This document shows positions 12,801 to 24,170 of a DNA stretch of 64,000 nucleotides, piece after piece; positions within the stretch are counted from its first letter, which is position 1; each line of letters opens with the position of its first letter. The notes under the pieces were generated by a model that was not told where the DNA came from, made no database searches, and was given only the letters and a program-made list of their open reading frames with translations. The translations under genes were made by a program, and so were the position numbers. The stretch comes from Isoetes taiwanensis (lineage: Eukaryota; Streptophyta; Lycopodiopsida; Isoetales; Isoetaceae), in assembly GCA_021234155.1 (NCBI GenBank), contig JAJEKV010000559.1, forward strand, positions 83,597-147,596, written 5' to 3'.

Positions 12801-13795
12801 AGCTACATGGCAGTTCCTTTAATACTTAATAATTCAAAATGATATTTAACGATTAGAATGTTTGTATCTGACCACCCATGTTGTTTGCATCATTGGCTAG
12901 ATTTCTATATCAAAGTTGTAACTTGATTGACCGGTTTGCTTAAAGATAATTTTTTCATTGTACTAACATCGTATGTGTTTAATGTAGGTCCACAATGGTT
13001 GGTTGTGCTCATTATTAACATGAAAGGTACATTGATTCCTAGAATCCAATTATCTGCTTAACCTCGTTCTATACTTACAATTTGAGGTTTCGTGTAATAA
13101 AGCTCAAAACCACGAAGATTGGGAGTTACTTTTGCATATATGTATGCTTGGCGGATGAGTTTAAACCGAATTTGCACCTTCATATACTTCTCACCAACTT
13201 CCGTGTTTGCAACATAATTTTTACGTTATAGCGGCATTACCGACCCATGAACTTAAAGGACTAGGGCAAGCCAAATAGTTTAGAAACAAAGAGGAAAGAT
13301 ATCTTGCCGCGCATGATGAATATCCCATCCTTGAGCTTACGTGGAGAGTCCAAATAAGAGGCATGAGCCTACTTTTTGCGACTAACTTGGGATACACATA
13401 ATCTCTGGATGCCTTTATGCACATAATTCAGGTCATGGATGCAAGTGTTATACAAGAATTTCACGTGGCAAAGGGCGGCTCCTCTTGACCAAGAAGGTCG
13501 CTTTTCTGGCTGACCACCCATTTCACGTGGAACTTATGAACTACATCAAGCGACAAGCTTCCTTAAGCAGAGTTGTAGGGCCGGTGTTGTCCTTCCATGT
13601 TCGAGGGTTCAGAAGAAGAAAGTGAAGACTCGAGGTGGTCCATGTGATTGAATCTACCTTGGACCAACCATCAATGAAGCGAGAATGGCAATGAGGTTTT
13701 GTGGGCGAAAAGACTAGCGAGAAAATGACTTTGGAGATGACACATATATGTAGTAATTTTAATACACGGTGATAGAAAGTCATGCACGGATCGGT
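9840..13795. other. No recognisable gene
   Basis: The longest open frames are 96 codons (minus, 12,486-12,776), 85 codons (plus, 11,909-12,166) and 80 codons (minus, 13,541-13,783). A minus-strand frame at 12,379-12,603 has several cysteines near its end (CGAYEEYE then CYKC), which could be a decayed zinc-knuckle, but the match is too weak to name. At 10,290-10,385 a T-rich stretch ends in TTTCCTGCAG, like an intron 3' end, with no coding exon that I can attach to it. Confidence 0.35.
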
Positions 13796-13799
13796 TTAT

Positions 13800-13995
13800 A
13801 GTGCCAATTTTGAGTTGATGAAATTAGGAAGTTATACATAAAAGAGGCCAATGGATCCAAAGTGGGAGCTGGCATTGTTTTGCCTCAATAGAAGCTTTCA
13901 TTCTTCAATTCATGAGCTCGGCATTGGTACAAGAAAGAAATATGAGAAAAACACACTCTTTGGCCATGTTATTGTATTAACATGTTGATATTCAT
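13800..13995 (+). pseudogene. Possible RNase-H-like retroelement remnant
   Basis: In one plus-strand frame the peptide ANGSKVGAGIVLP resembles the first strands of retroelement RNase H, where family members read DGAS...GAGIVL. After a frame change, sequence resembling the following SF..ELGIGT region appears. The catalytic aspartate is not preserved as read and the frame is broken, so this is at most a decayed pol fragment. Confidence 0.25.
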
Positions 13996-13999
13996 TAGT

Positions 14000-14690
14000 C
14001 TTAAATTCTATTCTTTTGCTGGAAGCACCTTTATGCATCTAAATGCAATAATGGGTTGCATTTGGACCAATAATTGAGCTAATTATGATAGTCCTCTGTA
14101 TTTATTGTTTCATGATTTGCATGAGGCGTATTTTGATTATTGTTAAAAATTACGCTTAAAAGGCAACAAAGAACTATAATAATACAGAGGAATATAAACC
14201 AAGTTGCACTTTAAAAACTAGACACGTTTCATTCTCACTTGAAAATCGATTTGTTACAATAAAGCAAAGGCCAACATGAACCTCACGGATTGGCCTTGCT
14301 CTTTGTTGTTTGGTCTAGGTATAAATGGTTTATATATCATGTCCAGAAAGAAACGGCCGATCATCGTGGCACGGTTTCTTCCTTCAAACATTGTAGTAAA
14401 TGTTAAGTTGGCCGCCCTGATATCCCTTTCAATGCATAGTATACATTTATGGCTTAGCTAGCCCAACAAAGATTTTAGAGATTGTTAAATAATATGTGTG
14501 CCTTATGCAACCTCCTATATTGAAACACGTATTAATATGAAAGATAATAATGAGGGGTTTTTTTTGTGTTTTTGCGGTTTTTTCACTAAGGTTTTTCCTA
14601 TGATTTCGTGATGTATTCAAATGGATATCTTAATGCGCGACATCTAGAGTGCAACCATTTCGAGCCATTGATTTTAGCCTTTTTTTTTCA
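14000..14690. other. No recognisable gene
   Basis: AT-rich DNA with a 61-codon plus-strand frame at 14,276-14,461 and no recognisable domain. The T-rich part at 14,550-14,600 looks broadly like the stretch at 28,940-29,020, which may reflect a shared repeat family. Confidence 0.3.
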
Positions 14691-14692
14691 AT

Positions 14693-14956
14693 GGTCAACA
14701 ACCAATGGCTCACAACAAAAGCCCTTTTTTTGTGCGTGTGGTGCATAATGGTCAACAACCAATGGCTCACGACAAAAGCCCTCTTTTTTAGTGTGTGGTG
14801 CATAATGGGCACATGAAGGGCTTGAAAACCAATGGCTCAAACAAAAAAGCCCTTTTTTTTGTGTGCGTGTGGTGCATAATGGTCAACAACCAATGGCTCA
14901 CAACAAAGCCCTCTTTGTGTGTGTGGTGCATAATGGGCACATGAAGGGCTTGAAGG
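14693..14956. repeat. Tandem repeat, about 60-base unit, four copies
   Basis: The core ACCAATGGCTC recurs at 14,701, 14,759, 14,828 and 14,889. Each is followed by a CAAAAGCCCT-T-run and a GTGTGGTGCATAATG segment. Units 1 and 3 resemble each other in their longer T-runs, and units 2 and 4 share the extension GGGCACATGAAGGGCTTGAA, so the array behaves as two repeats of a larger dimer. The overlapping open frames here simply translate the repeat. Confidence 0.9.
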
Positions 14957-14959
14957 GCG

Positions 14960-15544
14960 CATGTAGTGCGGTTCCCCGCCGGCAACACATTTCTTATCAT
15001 AACTTTTTTGATCAGAGCTCTGTTTGAGATGATTTTTATTATGTTGGAAAGCACTCTCCGAGATCTTTTTGATAGTGTATGATATGGATATGTTTGGTTA
15101 AGCTATGTATGCTAAAACAGCAATTTTTCGGCCGGGTTTGGTAGGCTTTCACATCCTACCGGTGATTATCTGAGGATGCGCTATTGGATATTGTTTTATG
15201 GCTCATCTCGAATGAAGCTTGCAAAAATTACCATGCATTTTTAGATTTTGAGGCGGTTATAAGCAAATTCCAAGGCTTCTAGATCCTTGTGCTAACAAGA
15301 AAAGTTTTCCACTTTAGTTTCTCACCACAAGAATCCTTGGAGGACAAAGGTCGCTTTTAAATTCAGGTTGAAAAATGTTTGTATATGGGTGTTGCAAACT
15401 TTATGACTTTAATAATGGGATCAATCTGCTCTATCTTTATGGTAACTTTTACTTATGTTCTATTTGTTTTATTGTGATGAAATTCAAAAGCTACGAAAGC
15501 CTCAAATGAATTCTAGTTTTTTTTTTTTTTGAATTCTAAAATTT
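14960..15544. other. No recognisable gene
   Basis: No convincing open frame. A run of T bases lies at about 15,519-15,532. The right end joins the truncated foldback element. Confidence 0.4.
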
Positions 15545-16035
15545 TTGTCACACCGGGAGGGATGACGTCCCTAAGGCCCAGAAAGGCCAAAATTTTTTTT
15601 TGCAACACAAACTATTAACATCCAATATATAAAAATTAAATCCCCAACACATAACAACCAACACATAACAACCATTGACATTAACAACCAACACATAACT
15701 ACCATTGACATTAATTAACACAACCATTGGGTCCAACACATTTAAATTAAAATCCCTTAAACCCCCTTTGGTTTGGGTGCATATTCACCGCGGGTGGCGA
15801 GGGCAGCGTGAGCCCTCATAATTGTATTTTGCCGTCTTGAAATCAACACCATATAGTATTCCGCTTGAAATCTTATAGTATTTTGCAAATCTTGTTATAC
15901 AAGATAGCAAATTTTGTACTTTGCGTGCCCACAAACGAGGAACTTTACGACGGTGTAGATTAAGGAATAAGGGGTGAATATGCCTATCCAGCGGCTCGCC
16001 CTCGAGTCACCCCGTGTGAATATGCACAACACAAC
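15545..16035. mobile_element. Truncated copy of the foldback element family
   Basis: This copy matches the inner left arm and central loop of the element at 30,904-33,036: shared blocks include CCTTTGGTTTGGGTGCATAT, ATCAACACCATATAGTAT and CCTCGAGTCACCCCGT. It stops at GTGAATATGCAC and lacks the right arm, which is replaced by unrelated sequence. Within the arm the segment CAACACATAAC...CATTGACATTA is locally repeated two to three times. No coding capacity is visible. Confidence 0.8.
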
Positions 16036-16544
16036 ATCAAACTCAAACTCAAACTCTTTTTATAATTTGACCAGGGAATCAGCGTCCATCCTTTATGTTG
16101 CGTATGTCACCACAATCATTAGATGACACCATAGCCATGCACAATGTATCCCCAATTAGTGCCTCCATTTTACCACATTGTGGACACTCAATTTGCAAAA
16201 CAAACTTATGTGCCTCAAGATGGCTCCTACTTAGTTTTACCACCTATCCCCTATAGTTATAAGCCCTACACACCTACATGTCATCTATAATGTCAATTAT
16301 ATATGGTTATGCCATATGCCCATAATTAGTAATACATCAACCATTAAATGGTTGCCTTCCATATATTATGGCTTCACACTTATATAGCATTCTCACTTTT
16401 CAAATTTGAACACATTAATAGCCTATGTAATGTTTATTTCTAATTCAATTTACTTACTACACAAAGATCTACCAATGTATGTAGCTATGCCCGACTTAAA
16501 CGATAAGGCAGATTCTAGTATGCTATAATACAATGATATTTTGT
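16036..16544. other. No recognisable gene
   Basis: AT-rich spacer between two repeat copies. I see no open frame above 60 codons and no known motif. Confidence 0.4.
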
Positions 16545-16700
16545 TGATCGGGAGCATTTAGGAAAATAATTGAAATACAAAGGGCTATTTTGATAAAAAT
16601 ACATAAAATATAGGGGCATTTAGGTAATTTTTTCTTTTTTTTTTCACTTATTTCAAAGAATTTTTTGGGGGATGCCGATGGAATTTTTTAGGTGACTTTT
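16545..16700. repeat. Second copy of the inverted-repeat family seen upstream of GAPN
   Basis: Read on the minus strand this segment contains CCCTTTGTATTTCAATTATT followed by a CCTGATCAACA-like block, matching 8,947-9,005. It also continues into a CATCCCCCAAAAAA stretch like the right flank at about 9,857. A partner arm is not evident nearby, so this is probably a single-armed or truncated copy. Confidence 0.65.
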
Positions 16701-17559
16701 AGCACTCAAAAACTGAAATGCCAACAAGAAACAATTTCGGTGATTTTTCCTCTTGTTCATTTCATTATGAGGGGTAGCGTATTAACCAATATTTAGCCTT
16801 TATTGCTCGGGCGTTTAGGATGCATAAAAAGCTAATGTAATACGAGGGCTTAACAATTTCTTATATGATTTAGGGTTTAGTTGTAGGAGAAGCCGAATTC
16901 ATTAGTTAGAGAAAGTTGGAATTCTCATTTGAGATTGAAATATGTTGTAGTGGTAGGATAAAGCACTAAAAGTTCTTTACGAGGACCTCATTGGTCAAGC
17001 AAAAACATGCAAAAGATATTGAACAAAGCGCGACTGCGATAGTTTTGATCATGAAGGACCAACATATGTATTTTTTAAGGCACATTTATATAATAAATAT
17101 ACCAATTTCAATCAATTTTGTTTACGATGGGCTTGCAAAGATCGCCATTGCGATCTTCTAAGACAAAATATGAGTGCACCTCATGACAGATGTACATGTT
17201 TATTTATTCAATTTAATGGACCTAAGTAATGATTGTTTAACAGAAATACCAAATAAATTTACAACATTCTAAACAAGTTTTATTTTTTTATTTCGGAAAC
17301 ATCATTGCAAACAATTTGCTCTAAAGATTAATGCGCCTTGTTTCTGTGTTATTTGTGCTCAAAAGAAATGCAATGGCGATTTGGTGGACCGGAGAGAGAC
17401 TGTAAAGCATCCCTATAGGAAGCAAGCAGGATTTCGTACAATTCATAAAGGAAACAAAAAAGAAGAAAATCTGTATAACCAATGGGCTACAGATCTTACC
17501 TAGAAATTATGGCGCAAGGGGGAAGGAGTGCCTCAGTCTGCTACTGGCGATGAAGCATG
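16701..17559. other. No recognisable gene
   Basis: AT-rich DNA without a recognisable open frame, repeat or RNA. Confidence 0.4.
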
Positions 17560-17850
17560 TTTCAAGTCCACGTTTTGGATTCTAAGCATCCAAAATGTCC
17601 TTTAACACTTCTCTCTTGCCTATTCTCTCACTAGGGTTTTGATTCCAGTGCCCAAATTGTTATGCAAACGACGTTTTGAGTCCCTGTGTTGGATTCTAAG
17701 TATCCAAAATGTCCTTTGACCAATACTTCTCTCTTGCCTTTTTTTTTTAGGGTTTTGCTTCTAGGGCCCAAATTGTTGTGCAAATGATGTTTTTGAGTTC
17801 CCATTTTGCATTCTAAGTATCCATACGCCCTTTGGGCAACACCTTTGCTT
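17560..17850. repeat. Tandem repeat, about 116-base unit, two and a half copies
   Basis: The phrase ATTCTAAG-ATCCA recurs at 17,577, 17,691 and 17,809. Shared internal blocks are ACTTCTCTCTTGCC, TAGGGTTTTG and CCCAAATTGTT-TGCAAA, always in the same order. The third unit is partial. This is non-coding as far as I can see. Confidence 0.85.
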
Positions 17851-19263
17851 TACCCTAATCTGCCTGGACCCGATTGACACACCTTAGCTTGACCATGGCC
17901 ACTTACATAGCTCCCTTTATCCTGACCCCAATTTGGATGGAGACACCCATCAAACCACAACCCAACCCTAAACACCCTCTCTCCCCAAAGACCCGGCCTC
18001 ATGCCCAAGAGCCCACCCGCGGCGGCGACCATTAGCATGATGAGCTTTCACGAGAGGACTAAGTGGACCGTCTACCACAAAAGCGGGCGGAACAAGACGG
18101 CAAAGGCAAGGGAGAAGCCTCTTCCATGAAAATGGAGGCGAGCAAAGGCTCAATGAAAGCTCGATGGGGTGGTTGGATCGCTTGCTTCAGTCCGACGGCA
18201 AACCGGGCATAGAGCGGATGCATTCTTTGGTTCATCAGTTTAGATCGGTCTCCCTCTCCGAGCCCCGGGCGAGTTCACCGAGTGAGGGCTTTAATGTGGT
18301 GTCTCTTGGAGGACCGAACCAATAACGGGTTCTCCATTACGCTTGGGCGATTCACGGGCGGCTTCCTCTTGGGAGGACTCTCCCTCTTTTGCACCGAGTT
18401 GGTGGCGACCAGTGTCCTCGACATGTTAGCCCTAAGACAAGCTTAGGTGTAGCCGCAATCAGTTTAACCTTAACAAGCATCCTCAACTTCTTTAACCTTG
18501 TTATGCGTCTCCATGGCAACACTTTTTAACTTCTCAACTTTTTCTGACTCACCTTCTTTGGACCTCCATATCTGGACTTTAGCCACTTAGTATCATAAAC
18601 TTTAGGTTTGGTTTTACCATGATATTCGTGTACAAGGCCTTGGACCTGTGCTTGTGCTCAAATATCCATTGGACGTATCGCATAGAAGCCATCCATGATA
18701 TTGGAACGCCTTATTAACACCCGGCCTCGGACTCTCATATGATTTCGAGCACCCCTCCCTTACCAAATGCGTCATTTGCGGATTTTTAGTGATACTAGCC
18801 TGCATAAGTTGGGGCTTGTAAGTATTGAGAGGAAGCTTATATCGCACGAAAGCCCTGTCTATAGTGTCTTCTACATCCAGTTGAAACTCGTCCAGATTTT
18901 TGGACGACACCTCCATGTCAATGAGAATTCCGACTGTATGCATTCTCCGTGTTCCTGTCTCGGCAAAGTACAGACATAAGTCCTTTAGATGATTCGTGCT
19001 AGAGCCAGGGTGGACATTACCTATCTCGATGCACTAAGTATATTTGTCAGCTACTGGTATTACTTCATCCGGCACCACGTTGATGCTCGCAAATAGTTCT
19101 TTCTCTTCACCTATCTTTGCATCGGCTACGGCTTCTACAATTCTTGGTCCAGGTCCAACTACCCGAGCAGTCTATTTTGTCCTCGCCATAACTCATGCAT
19201 ACCAGTAAGACGTCTTAGAATAGACGGGTAGTAAGGATAGAAAAAAAAAAAAAGATAAGGCAT
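17851..19263. other. Unrecognised stretch with a 109-codon minus-strand frame
   Basis: The open frame at 18,943-18,614 on the minus strand begins MHTVGILIDMEVSSKNLDEF. It has a protein-like composition but no domain I recognise; it could be part of a decayed transposon protein. The part from 17,870 to 18,430 is more GC-rich than the surroundings and has only 60-codon frames. An A-run lies at 19,242-19,253. Confidence 0.3.
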
Positions 19264-19820
19264 CCCCTTGGGGCCAAAACCAGGCAAACTACCCAATTTG
19301 CCCGGGGGCATGCATAGAAAAGTTATTGCTGAGAGTCTCCCATTGGGGCCAAATTGGGTGCCCGCCCACTTTGCCGGAGGGGCTGCAAGGTAAGGTCGGC
19401 CGATGGTCCCCATTGGGGTCAGGGAACCTACCGCCTAATTTGCCGGGGCATGCAAGGCAGGTGTTATTGTTGAGGGTCTCTTTATTGGGGACAAATTACG
19501 CCTACCAATGGCTCTGGGCGGGGCATGTGCGTCGATTAGTGGTCTCATTGGGGCCAAACTAGGCGCTTTGCTCCACTTGTCTGTGGGCATGGCATGAAAA
19601 GTTATTAGCCGAGGGTCTCCTTATTGGGGCCAAATCAAGCCACCCACTTGCCCTGAGGGTACGCACAAAGAAGGGTCGAGGCCGGTGGTCCCCCATTGAG
19701 GCCAACCGAGTGCCCGGCCTACCCCAGTTCACGGGTTTGGGCAGGTAAGGTTATGGCGCCGGTGGTCCCCATTGGGGCTACAAACCGGCTTCCCGCTTGC
19801 TGTGGGGTATGCATGGTTAG
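19264..19820. repeat. Minisatellite, about 72-base unit, nearly eight copies, alternating two variants
   Basis: Units begin at a CATTGGGGCC-like block at about 19,264, 19,337, 19,407, 19,477, 19,543, 19,617, 19,689 and 19,766. Each continues with a CAAATTGGG-type stretch, a TTTGCC-GGGGCATGC block and an AAGGTTATT or GTCGG ending. Endings alternate: units 1, 3 and 5 end GTTATT..GAGGGTC, while units 2, 4 and 6 end GTCG....GG. The ancestral unit of amplification was therefore probably a dimer of about 145 bases. Confidence 0.92.
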
Positions 19821-21104
19821 GCTGGGATGAAGTGTACATGTATGGTCGCAGGGCTGCGAAACAAGGGCTGGGTTTAGTGTCACCTTATGACAACAGAATA
19901 TTAGTGCTAATGCCTCGGCCCCTCCACCAGGTGCCAAGGACCACCACGCAGCTTTTCGTGGTAACTACAAGATGCACTGGCATGCACAAGATCCAGCATG
20001 CATTGTTTAGGATGTGGCAAGCATTCTATCAGTCTTGCCGAGAGACAATACAAATGGCGAGGGCCAAAAATAGTCATGCTTACCTTTGCCTCCTTTTGTG
20101 GGGTGAGATTCCATCAGCGGCTACATGTCTATTGCAAGAAAACATGCGCCCGATTGACGGTGGCAGGCGATCAAAAGCGAAAGGTGCGAACTCACAGGAA
20201 CGGGAAGGCGACAAAGGCAGAGATAATCAAAAGGTGTCATAGAACATAGGGGCTTTTAAAGGGGCCATGCATGGGCCCTTCATGCATGCATGACAACTAT
20301 CGTGCCTTAAAATTAATGGACCTTTTCAATAAAATGGACCATTTTGAATAAATGACCATAAGGAATTAAATGTGGACCTATTTTATTAAATGCACAGGGA
20401 AATTCGAATTTCAAATATCCCATTTAATGCACATTATGCACATTATTCCACCATTCCATGCCCACCTTGGTGGATCCCTACATCTTGTCCTCCATGACCT
20501 TCCATCTTTCCCCAATACATTTTTCAAATTTGGACCGAGGGGGGAGGGATTTCTTTTTAAAATGTAAACGCATTTCCATCCCTTTCGTTTTCTACATATT
20601 ACTCGCTTGGCCAAACAAGAAGCTCCAAGGTGCCCAATCGCCTTTCAACAATCTCATGGTGAATCAATCCCAAAGGTTTGTGCCCACGTCTTTTATTCCC
20701 CAAAGCTCGAGGTTAATTTTTACTTAAAATAAGTTCCAAGGGCAATTTAAGTTCTTTTTATTAGTTTTCATGCTTACCCAGCGTGAGGCATGCTATTGAA
20801 TAGGACCGGGGATACAGATGGACCATTTGTCTTCTTCATTTCAAGACTCGCTTTGATGTATTCTATAGAAGTTGCCATGTTGACCAAGTTGAGCTCAAAA
20901 TTTCGCTAATGAGTTGTTCGAATGGGATTACAAAGTTTGCTAGCCTCCCATTGAGTCCCTACCGGCCGCAGGCGGTTAGATTGGGTTTGAAACTCACTTC
21001 GAAGATTGGCCTTTAGCTTCCCGCGGGTGTCAGGTCCCTTTGCTTGTTTTGTACATTGCTTGCATGTGTGCACGCTAGTTAGAGCAAGGCCCCCTCCAGT
21101 TCCC
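19821..21104. other. No recognisable gene
   Basis: A 156-codon plus-strand frame starts inside the minisatellite at 19,772 and runs to 20,242, but it has no recognisable domain. At 20,250-20,300 the sequence is rich in overlapping CATGCATG palindromes, including GGGGCCATGCATGGGCCC. From 20,300 to 20,460 AT-rich blocks with GGACC and AATAAATG recur. Confidence 0.35.
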
Positions 21105-21270
21105 CAGTGCATCTATGGTAATGTGCAAACAAGGCCCCCTCCCCGAGGAGGCTGGGTGGGAGCCCAAAAGGTTCTGGAGTGCATCCATCGTGATGTGCAA
21201 CAAGACCCTCCCGCCCTACCCTCTCGGGGCCAATGTGTTTGGTTCAAAATGGTTACAAAGATTGCCCCGT
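21105..21270. repeat. Two-unit tandem repeat, inverted relative of the 22.6-kb array
   Basis: GTGCATC-AT-GT-ATGTGCAA occurs at about 21,109 and 21,179, a 70-base period. Each copy is followed by a C-rich block and a GGGGCC or GAGGCTGGG segment. Read in reverse it contains TTGCACATTACCATAGATGC, matching the array units at 26,715-26,740. It therefore belongs to the same family in opposite orientation. Confidence 0.7.
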
Positions 21271-22584
21271 GATCCTCTCCAAGCATCGCCCTTCCTTGGT
21301 ATTCTCTATGTTGTTTTTTTTTTTTTAATTTCTGCAATGCTCCATAGAATTGCAGTACCGCGTTGTTTGTATCAAAATCGATCCGGGTTGTATCGTGTTT
21401 CAGCCTTCGAGGCTATTTAGGGGGCTTTGATGTGAAGCCTATGTGCATCCTAACGCCTTCTAATGATCAAAATTGTGCATAGAAATTGCGCGAGGGCTAT
21501 TCCACATATCGTAGGGGATCGCTGGAAAGATCTACGCTTGTTCTTGGCGGGAGTTCAGGTCAAAATGATGTCGAGCAAATAGGCATTGTTATTGCAATGT
21601 GGGAAGGCAACAAGAACCAACGTGCAAAGACGCTTTGATATGTAGCATCGAGGACACTCATCGACTTCAATTCTTCGAGTATTTTTTGAAGTGGAGAAAC
21701 TAGGATCCATTAATGATGACCCGCTAGCAAGGCTAAACAAGCCGGCCATTGAAAGAATGTACCCACACCGGTAAAGGGCTTTACGGGAGTTTGCCATCTT
21801 ATGAATCATTGTCCTCGCCGTATAAAACGCCAACAGAGATATTCTAGTGGGTTTTTCTACATGTAGAAAAGGCTTATCAAAATGATAAGAAAACTTCCAA
21901 GGATTGCATTGAAGGCCAAAAGCAGATGAAAAAAATGCCTTCAAGATTGATACTAATTGGCTAAGGGCAACGCCAAGAAAAGAAGTGTGAAACCAATACC
22001 GCGCTAAAGTAAAACTTCAGCTTCAAGATCCATGCCAAGGAGCCCACGCTTGTCATTGAGCCATCCGGGCTGTGGTCAACCCGACTCAACCCTAGCCATG
22101 AAGGCCCCAAAGACCCCCTAGAAAAATCTCCACGTTTCAAGATCAAAGTGCTACTTCTGCCGCATTAATAGCGATGAGAGCTCCCAAACAGCCCAGCTTC
22201 CTTAAACACCTCCTTCGGCCAAAGGTGGGTCTCACATGCTTCTAGGATGGCTAACTCCAAGAAGAACTCCGGGACTTGGAGATTTAACTCGAGGAAGAGA
22301 AGAAGATATAGAAAGCAAAACGCGCCTTAAACTACAGAGCGCTTAAAACCATTCGATATCCGGGATGGGCATAAATTGGTTTATCAAAATTTCTATTTTT
22401 TTATCAGGAACTACCCGCAAATTTAACCCATAGAATGCTGTCCCAATGACCACAAAGCATTATTGGTTAGAGCTTTGCTACAAGACCCATTTATGCAGGT
22501 GCTTGACACCCGTGATGTTGTGCCACACCTTGCATTAGAAAAATAAATAAAAGCATCCTCAAATTGGGCCATGGGAATTTCCCA
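21271..22584. other. Unrecognised stretch
   Basis: Contains a 129-codon minus-strand frame at 21,944-21,555 and shorter frames on both strands. None shows a domain I recognise. A T-run lies at 21,316-21,326. The stretch could be retroelement-derived, but I see no protease, reverse transcriptase or integrase motif. Confidence 0.3.
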
Positions 22585-22915
22585 CCGTGAAATTGGGTGC
22601 CTTCAATTGGCCACATGTTTTTTTTTTTGGGGATGGGGGGGGGCTTGCTTGCTTGCACATTACCTGATGCATCTCCTCAGGCAAATTGGGCAGCCTCAAT
22701 TTGGAGCTTGCTTGCACATTGCAGGATCTGATCCCAAGGCAAATTGGGAAGGCACTCCAATGCTCCTGGCCACCACCGGCCGAGAGGGGTGGCTTCACAT
22801 TACTGATGGACAAATTGGGAAGGTTTCAATTTGGAGCTTGCTTGCATTGCACTCCCATGGGCAAATTGAGAAGGCACCCAATTTGCCTCCTCCTCCTCCC
22901 CCTCCCCCTCCCCAG
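22585..22915. repeat. Tandem repeat array, left part
   Basis: CAAATTGGG-type units recur at about 22,589, 22,682, 22,739, 22,810 and 22,862, several followed by GAGCTTGCTTGCACATT. The array ends in a C/T-rich microsatellite at 22,887-22,913 (CTCCTCCTCCCCC type). Related sequence resumes at 26,664 on the far side of the LTR element, so the array was probably once continuous. Confidence 0.8.
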
Positions 22916-22951
22916 AGGAATCTGTTTGCATATTTAATGATGCACTGGACA

Positions 22952-23778
22952 TGGTTTGCTGAATCGAATGGCTGCCATACTGATGGAGATATCATTATAT
23001 AAATCAAAGACAGGGTTAGATCTTTAAAGTCTTATACAAACTCTTCCCTCAAGAGCAAAAGTACATGGTTTCAGAACTAAGCTTTAAGGAGCAATCTGGG
23101 CCACTCAACCCATCCAGGATTGAGGCAATTTTCCAACGCTGCATTGATCACCAGCTTCTTCTTTAGTCAGATCATTCTGGAATACAGCTAGTTACCTTTA
23201 ATGGTGGCCTCTGCTAAGAGGTAGCAATAGCTCGATATCTCAAGCAACTTCCACGCTCAGCAAAATAAATGCTTTTCTCCCTGGTTTGATCAAACCTGGG
23301 ATTAGTTAACTCGTATTTGATGCCGTGGAATGAACTCTGTGGAGGGATCATTTCTGTATGCAGCTAATGGGACCTTCTTAGTCAAGCAGGTCGGATTCTG
23401 GACACTCCTGTGCAGAAACTGCATCAGATGCCTGAAAGGGCAATTGCAGCAGAGGCTTTGCATACGGACTTGGTTTAAAGAAATTTTTCCTTCCCCTATC
23501 CGGGTGGCCGCTTCTAATCTTCTATATCCTGTCAATTCCTCTTTTTTCCTATTGCGCTATTGCTCACCATTCCTGATCCGCCAAATCGTCCCCTATGCAA
23601 TACGTTGACCATCAAATATTTCATTTTAGATCCTTCTTTAATACAAAATATCTTTCCATCTTAAGGATTGTTTTCTATATCAGCTGCCCCCTTTGCTCAG
23701 TCTTGTAAACCATTGAAGTCATATGCCCCATTGCCTAATCCCTTTGCTATTGGACCACTCTCAGCATGCTCCATATCA
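22952..23778 (-). repeat. 3' LTR
   Basis: Direct-repeat partner of 25,833-26,663. The similarity may begin at 22,952 (TGGTTTGCTGAAT against TGGTTTAAGGAAT in the partner) and is clear from 22,994. It ends at CATGCTCCATATCA. Many one-base gaps separate the copies, consistent with age, assembly error or both. Confidence 0.8.
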
Positions 23779-24014
23779 ATTCCATCCTTCTTAAATAAGA
23801 TCGCCCATTTATCTTTCTAATGCACTTGAGATGGGTCCATCCTTCTCAAGGTGATCAAGCCCTAATCAAATTGCATCAAGGGTTCCTTATAATCCCAAAC
23901 TTAAGAAATAGTTATGGAATATGTAGCAAAATAACAGGGGTTCCGTGGGGATTTGATATAGATATAATTTTGAAACCATAGACCATATCCCTAAAACAAT
24001 TCAATGCTATTATA

Positions 24015-24170
24015 AAAAAAAAAACATAGATTTAAGATAAAAAATAGTCACATTAGCTCACCGGTTAGATTGGTTAAAGTAGTCTTATTAGATATTGAGT
24101 TATTTTTGGTAGAGGTTCAATCTCAGATTTATTTCTAAAAGCTTAAGTTTAAACCGTGACAGAGGCTCTG
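24015..24170 (+). repeat. Possible tRNA-derived SINE fragment inside the retrotransposon
   Basis: TTAGCTCACCGGTTAGATTGG at 24,054-24,073 resembles a Pol III A box, and GGTTCAATCTC at 24,114-24,124 resembles a B box. Their separation is somewhat larger than in a tRNA. The preceding A-run is on the wrong side for a plus-strand SINE tail, so the call is tentative. Confidence 0.25.

Noticed and set aside
14630-15054. Two minus-strand frames with repeated MHHTHKK peptides
   Set aside because: They are translations of the 60-base tandem repeat, not a protein with a designed repeat.
19772-20242. 156-codon plus-strand frame, the longest in the window
   Set aside because: It starts inside a minisatellite, has no recognisable domain, and an overlapping 83-codon frame runs on the same strand in another phase.
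14693-21270. Regularly spaced repeats considered as a CRISPR array
   Set aside because: Units are contiguous diverged minisatellites without unique spacers, in a plant-type genome.
22795-23007. Glycine-rich minus-strand peptide
   Set aside because: The glycine run is the translation of the C/T-rich microsatellite at 22,887-22,913.
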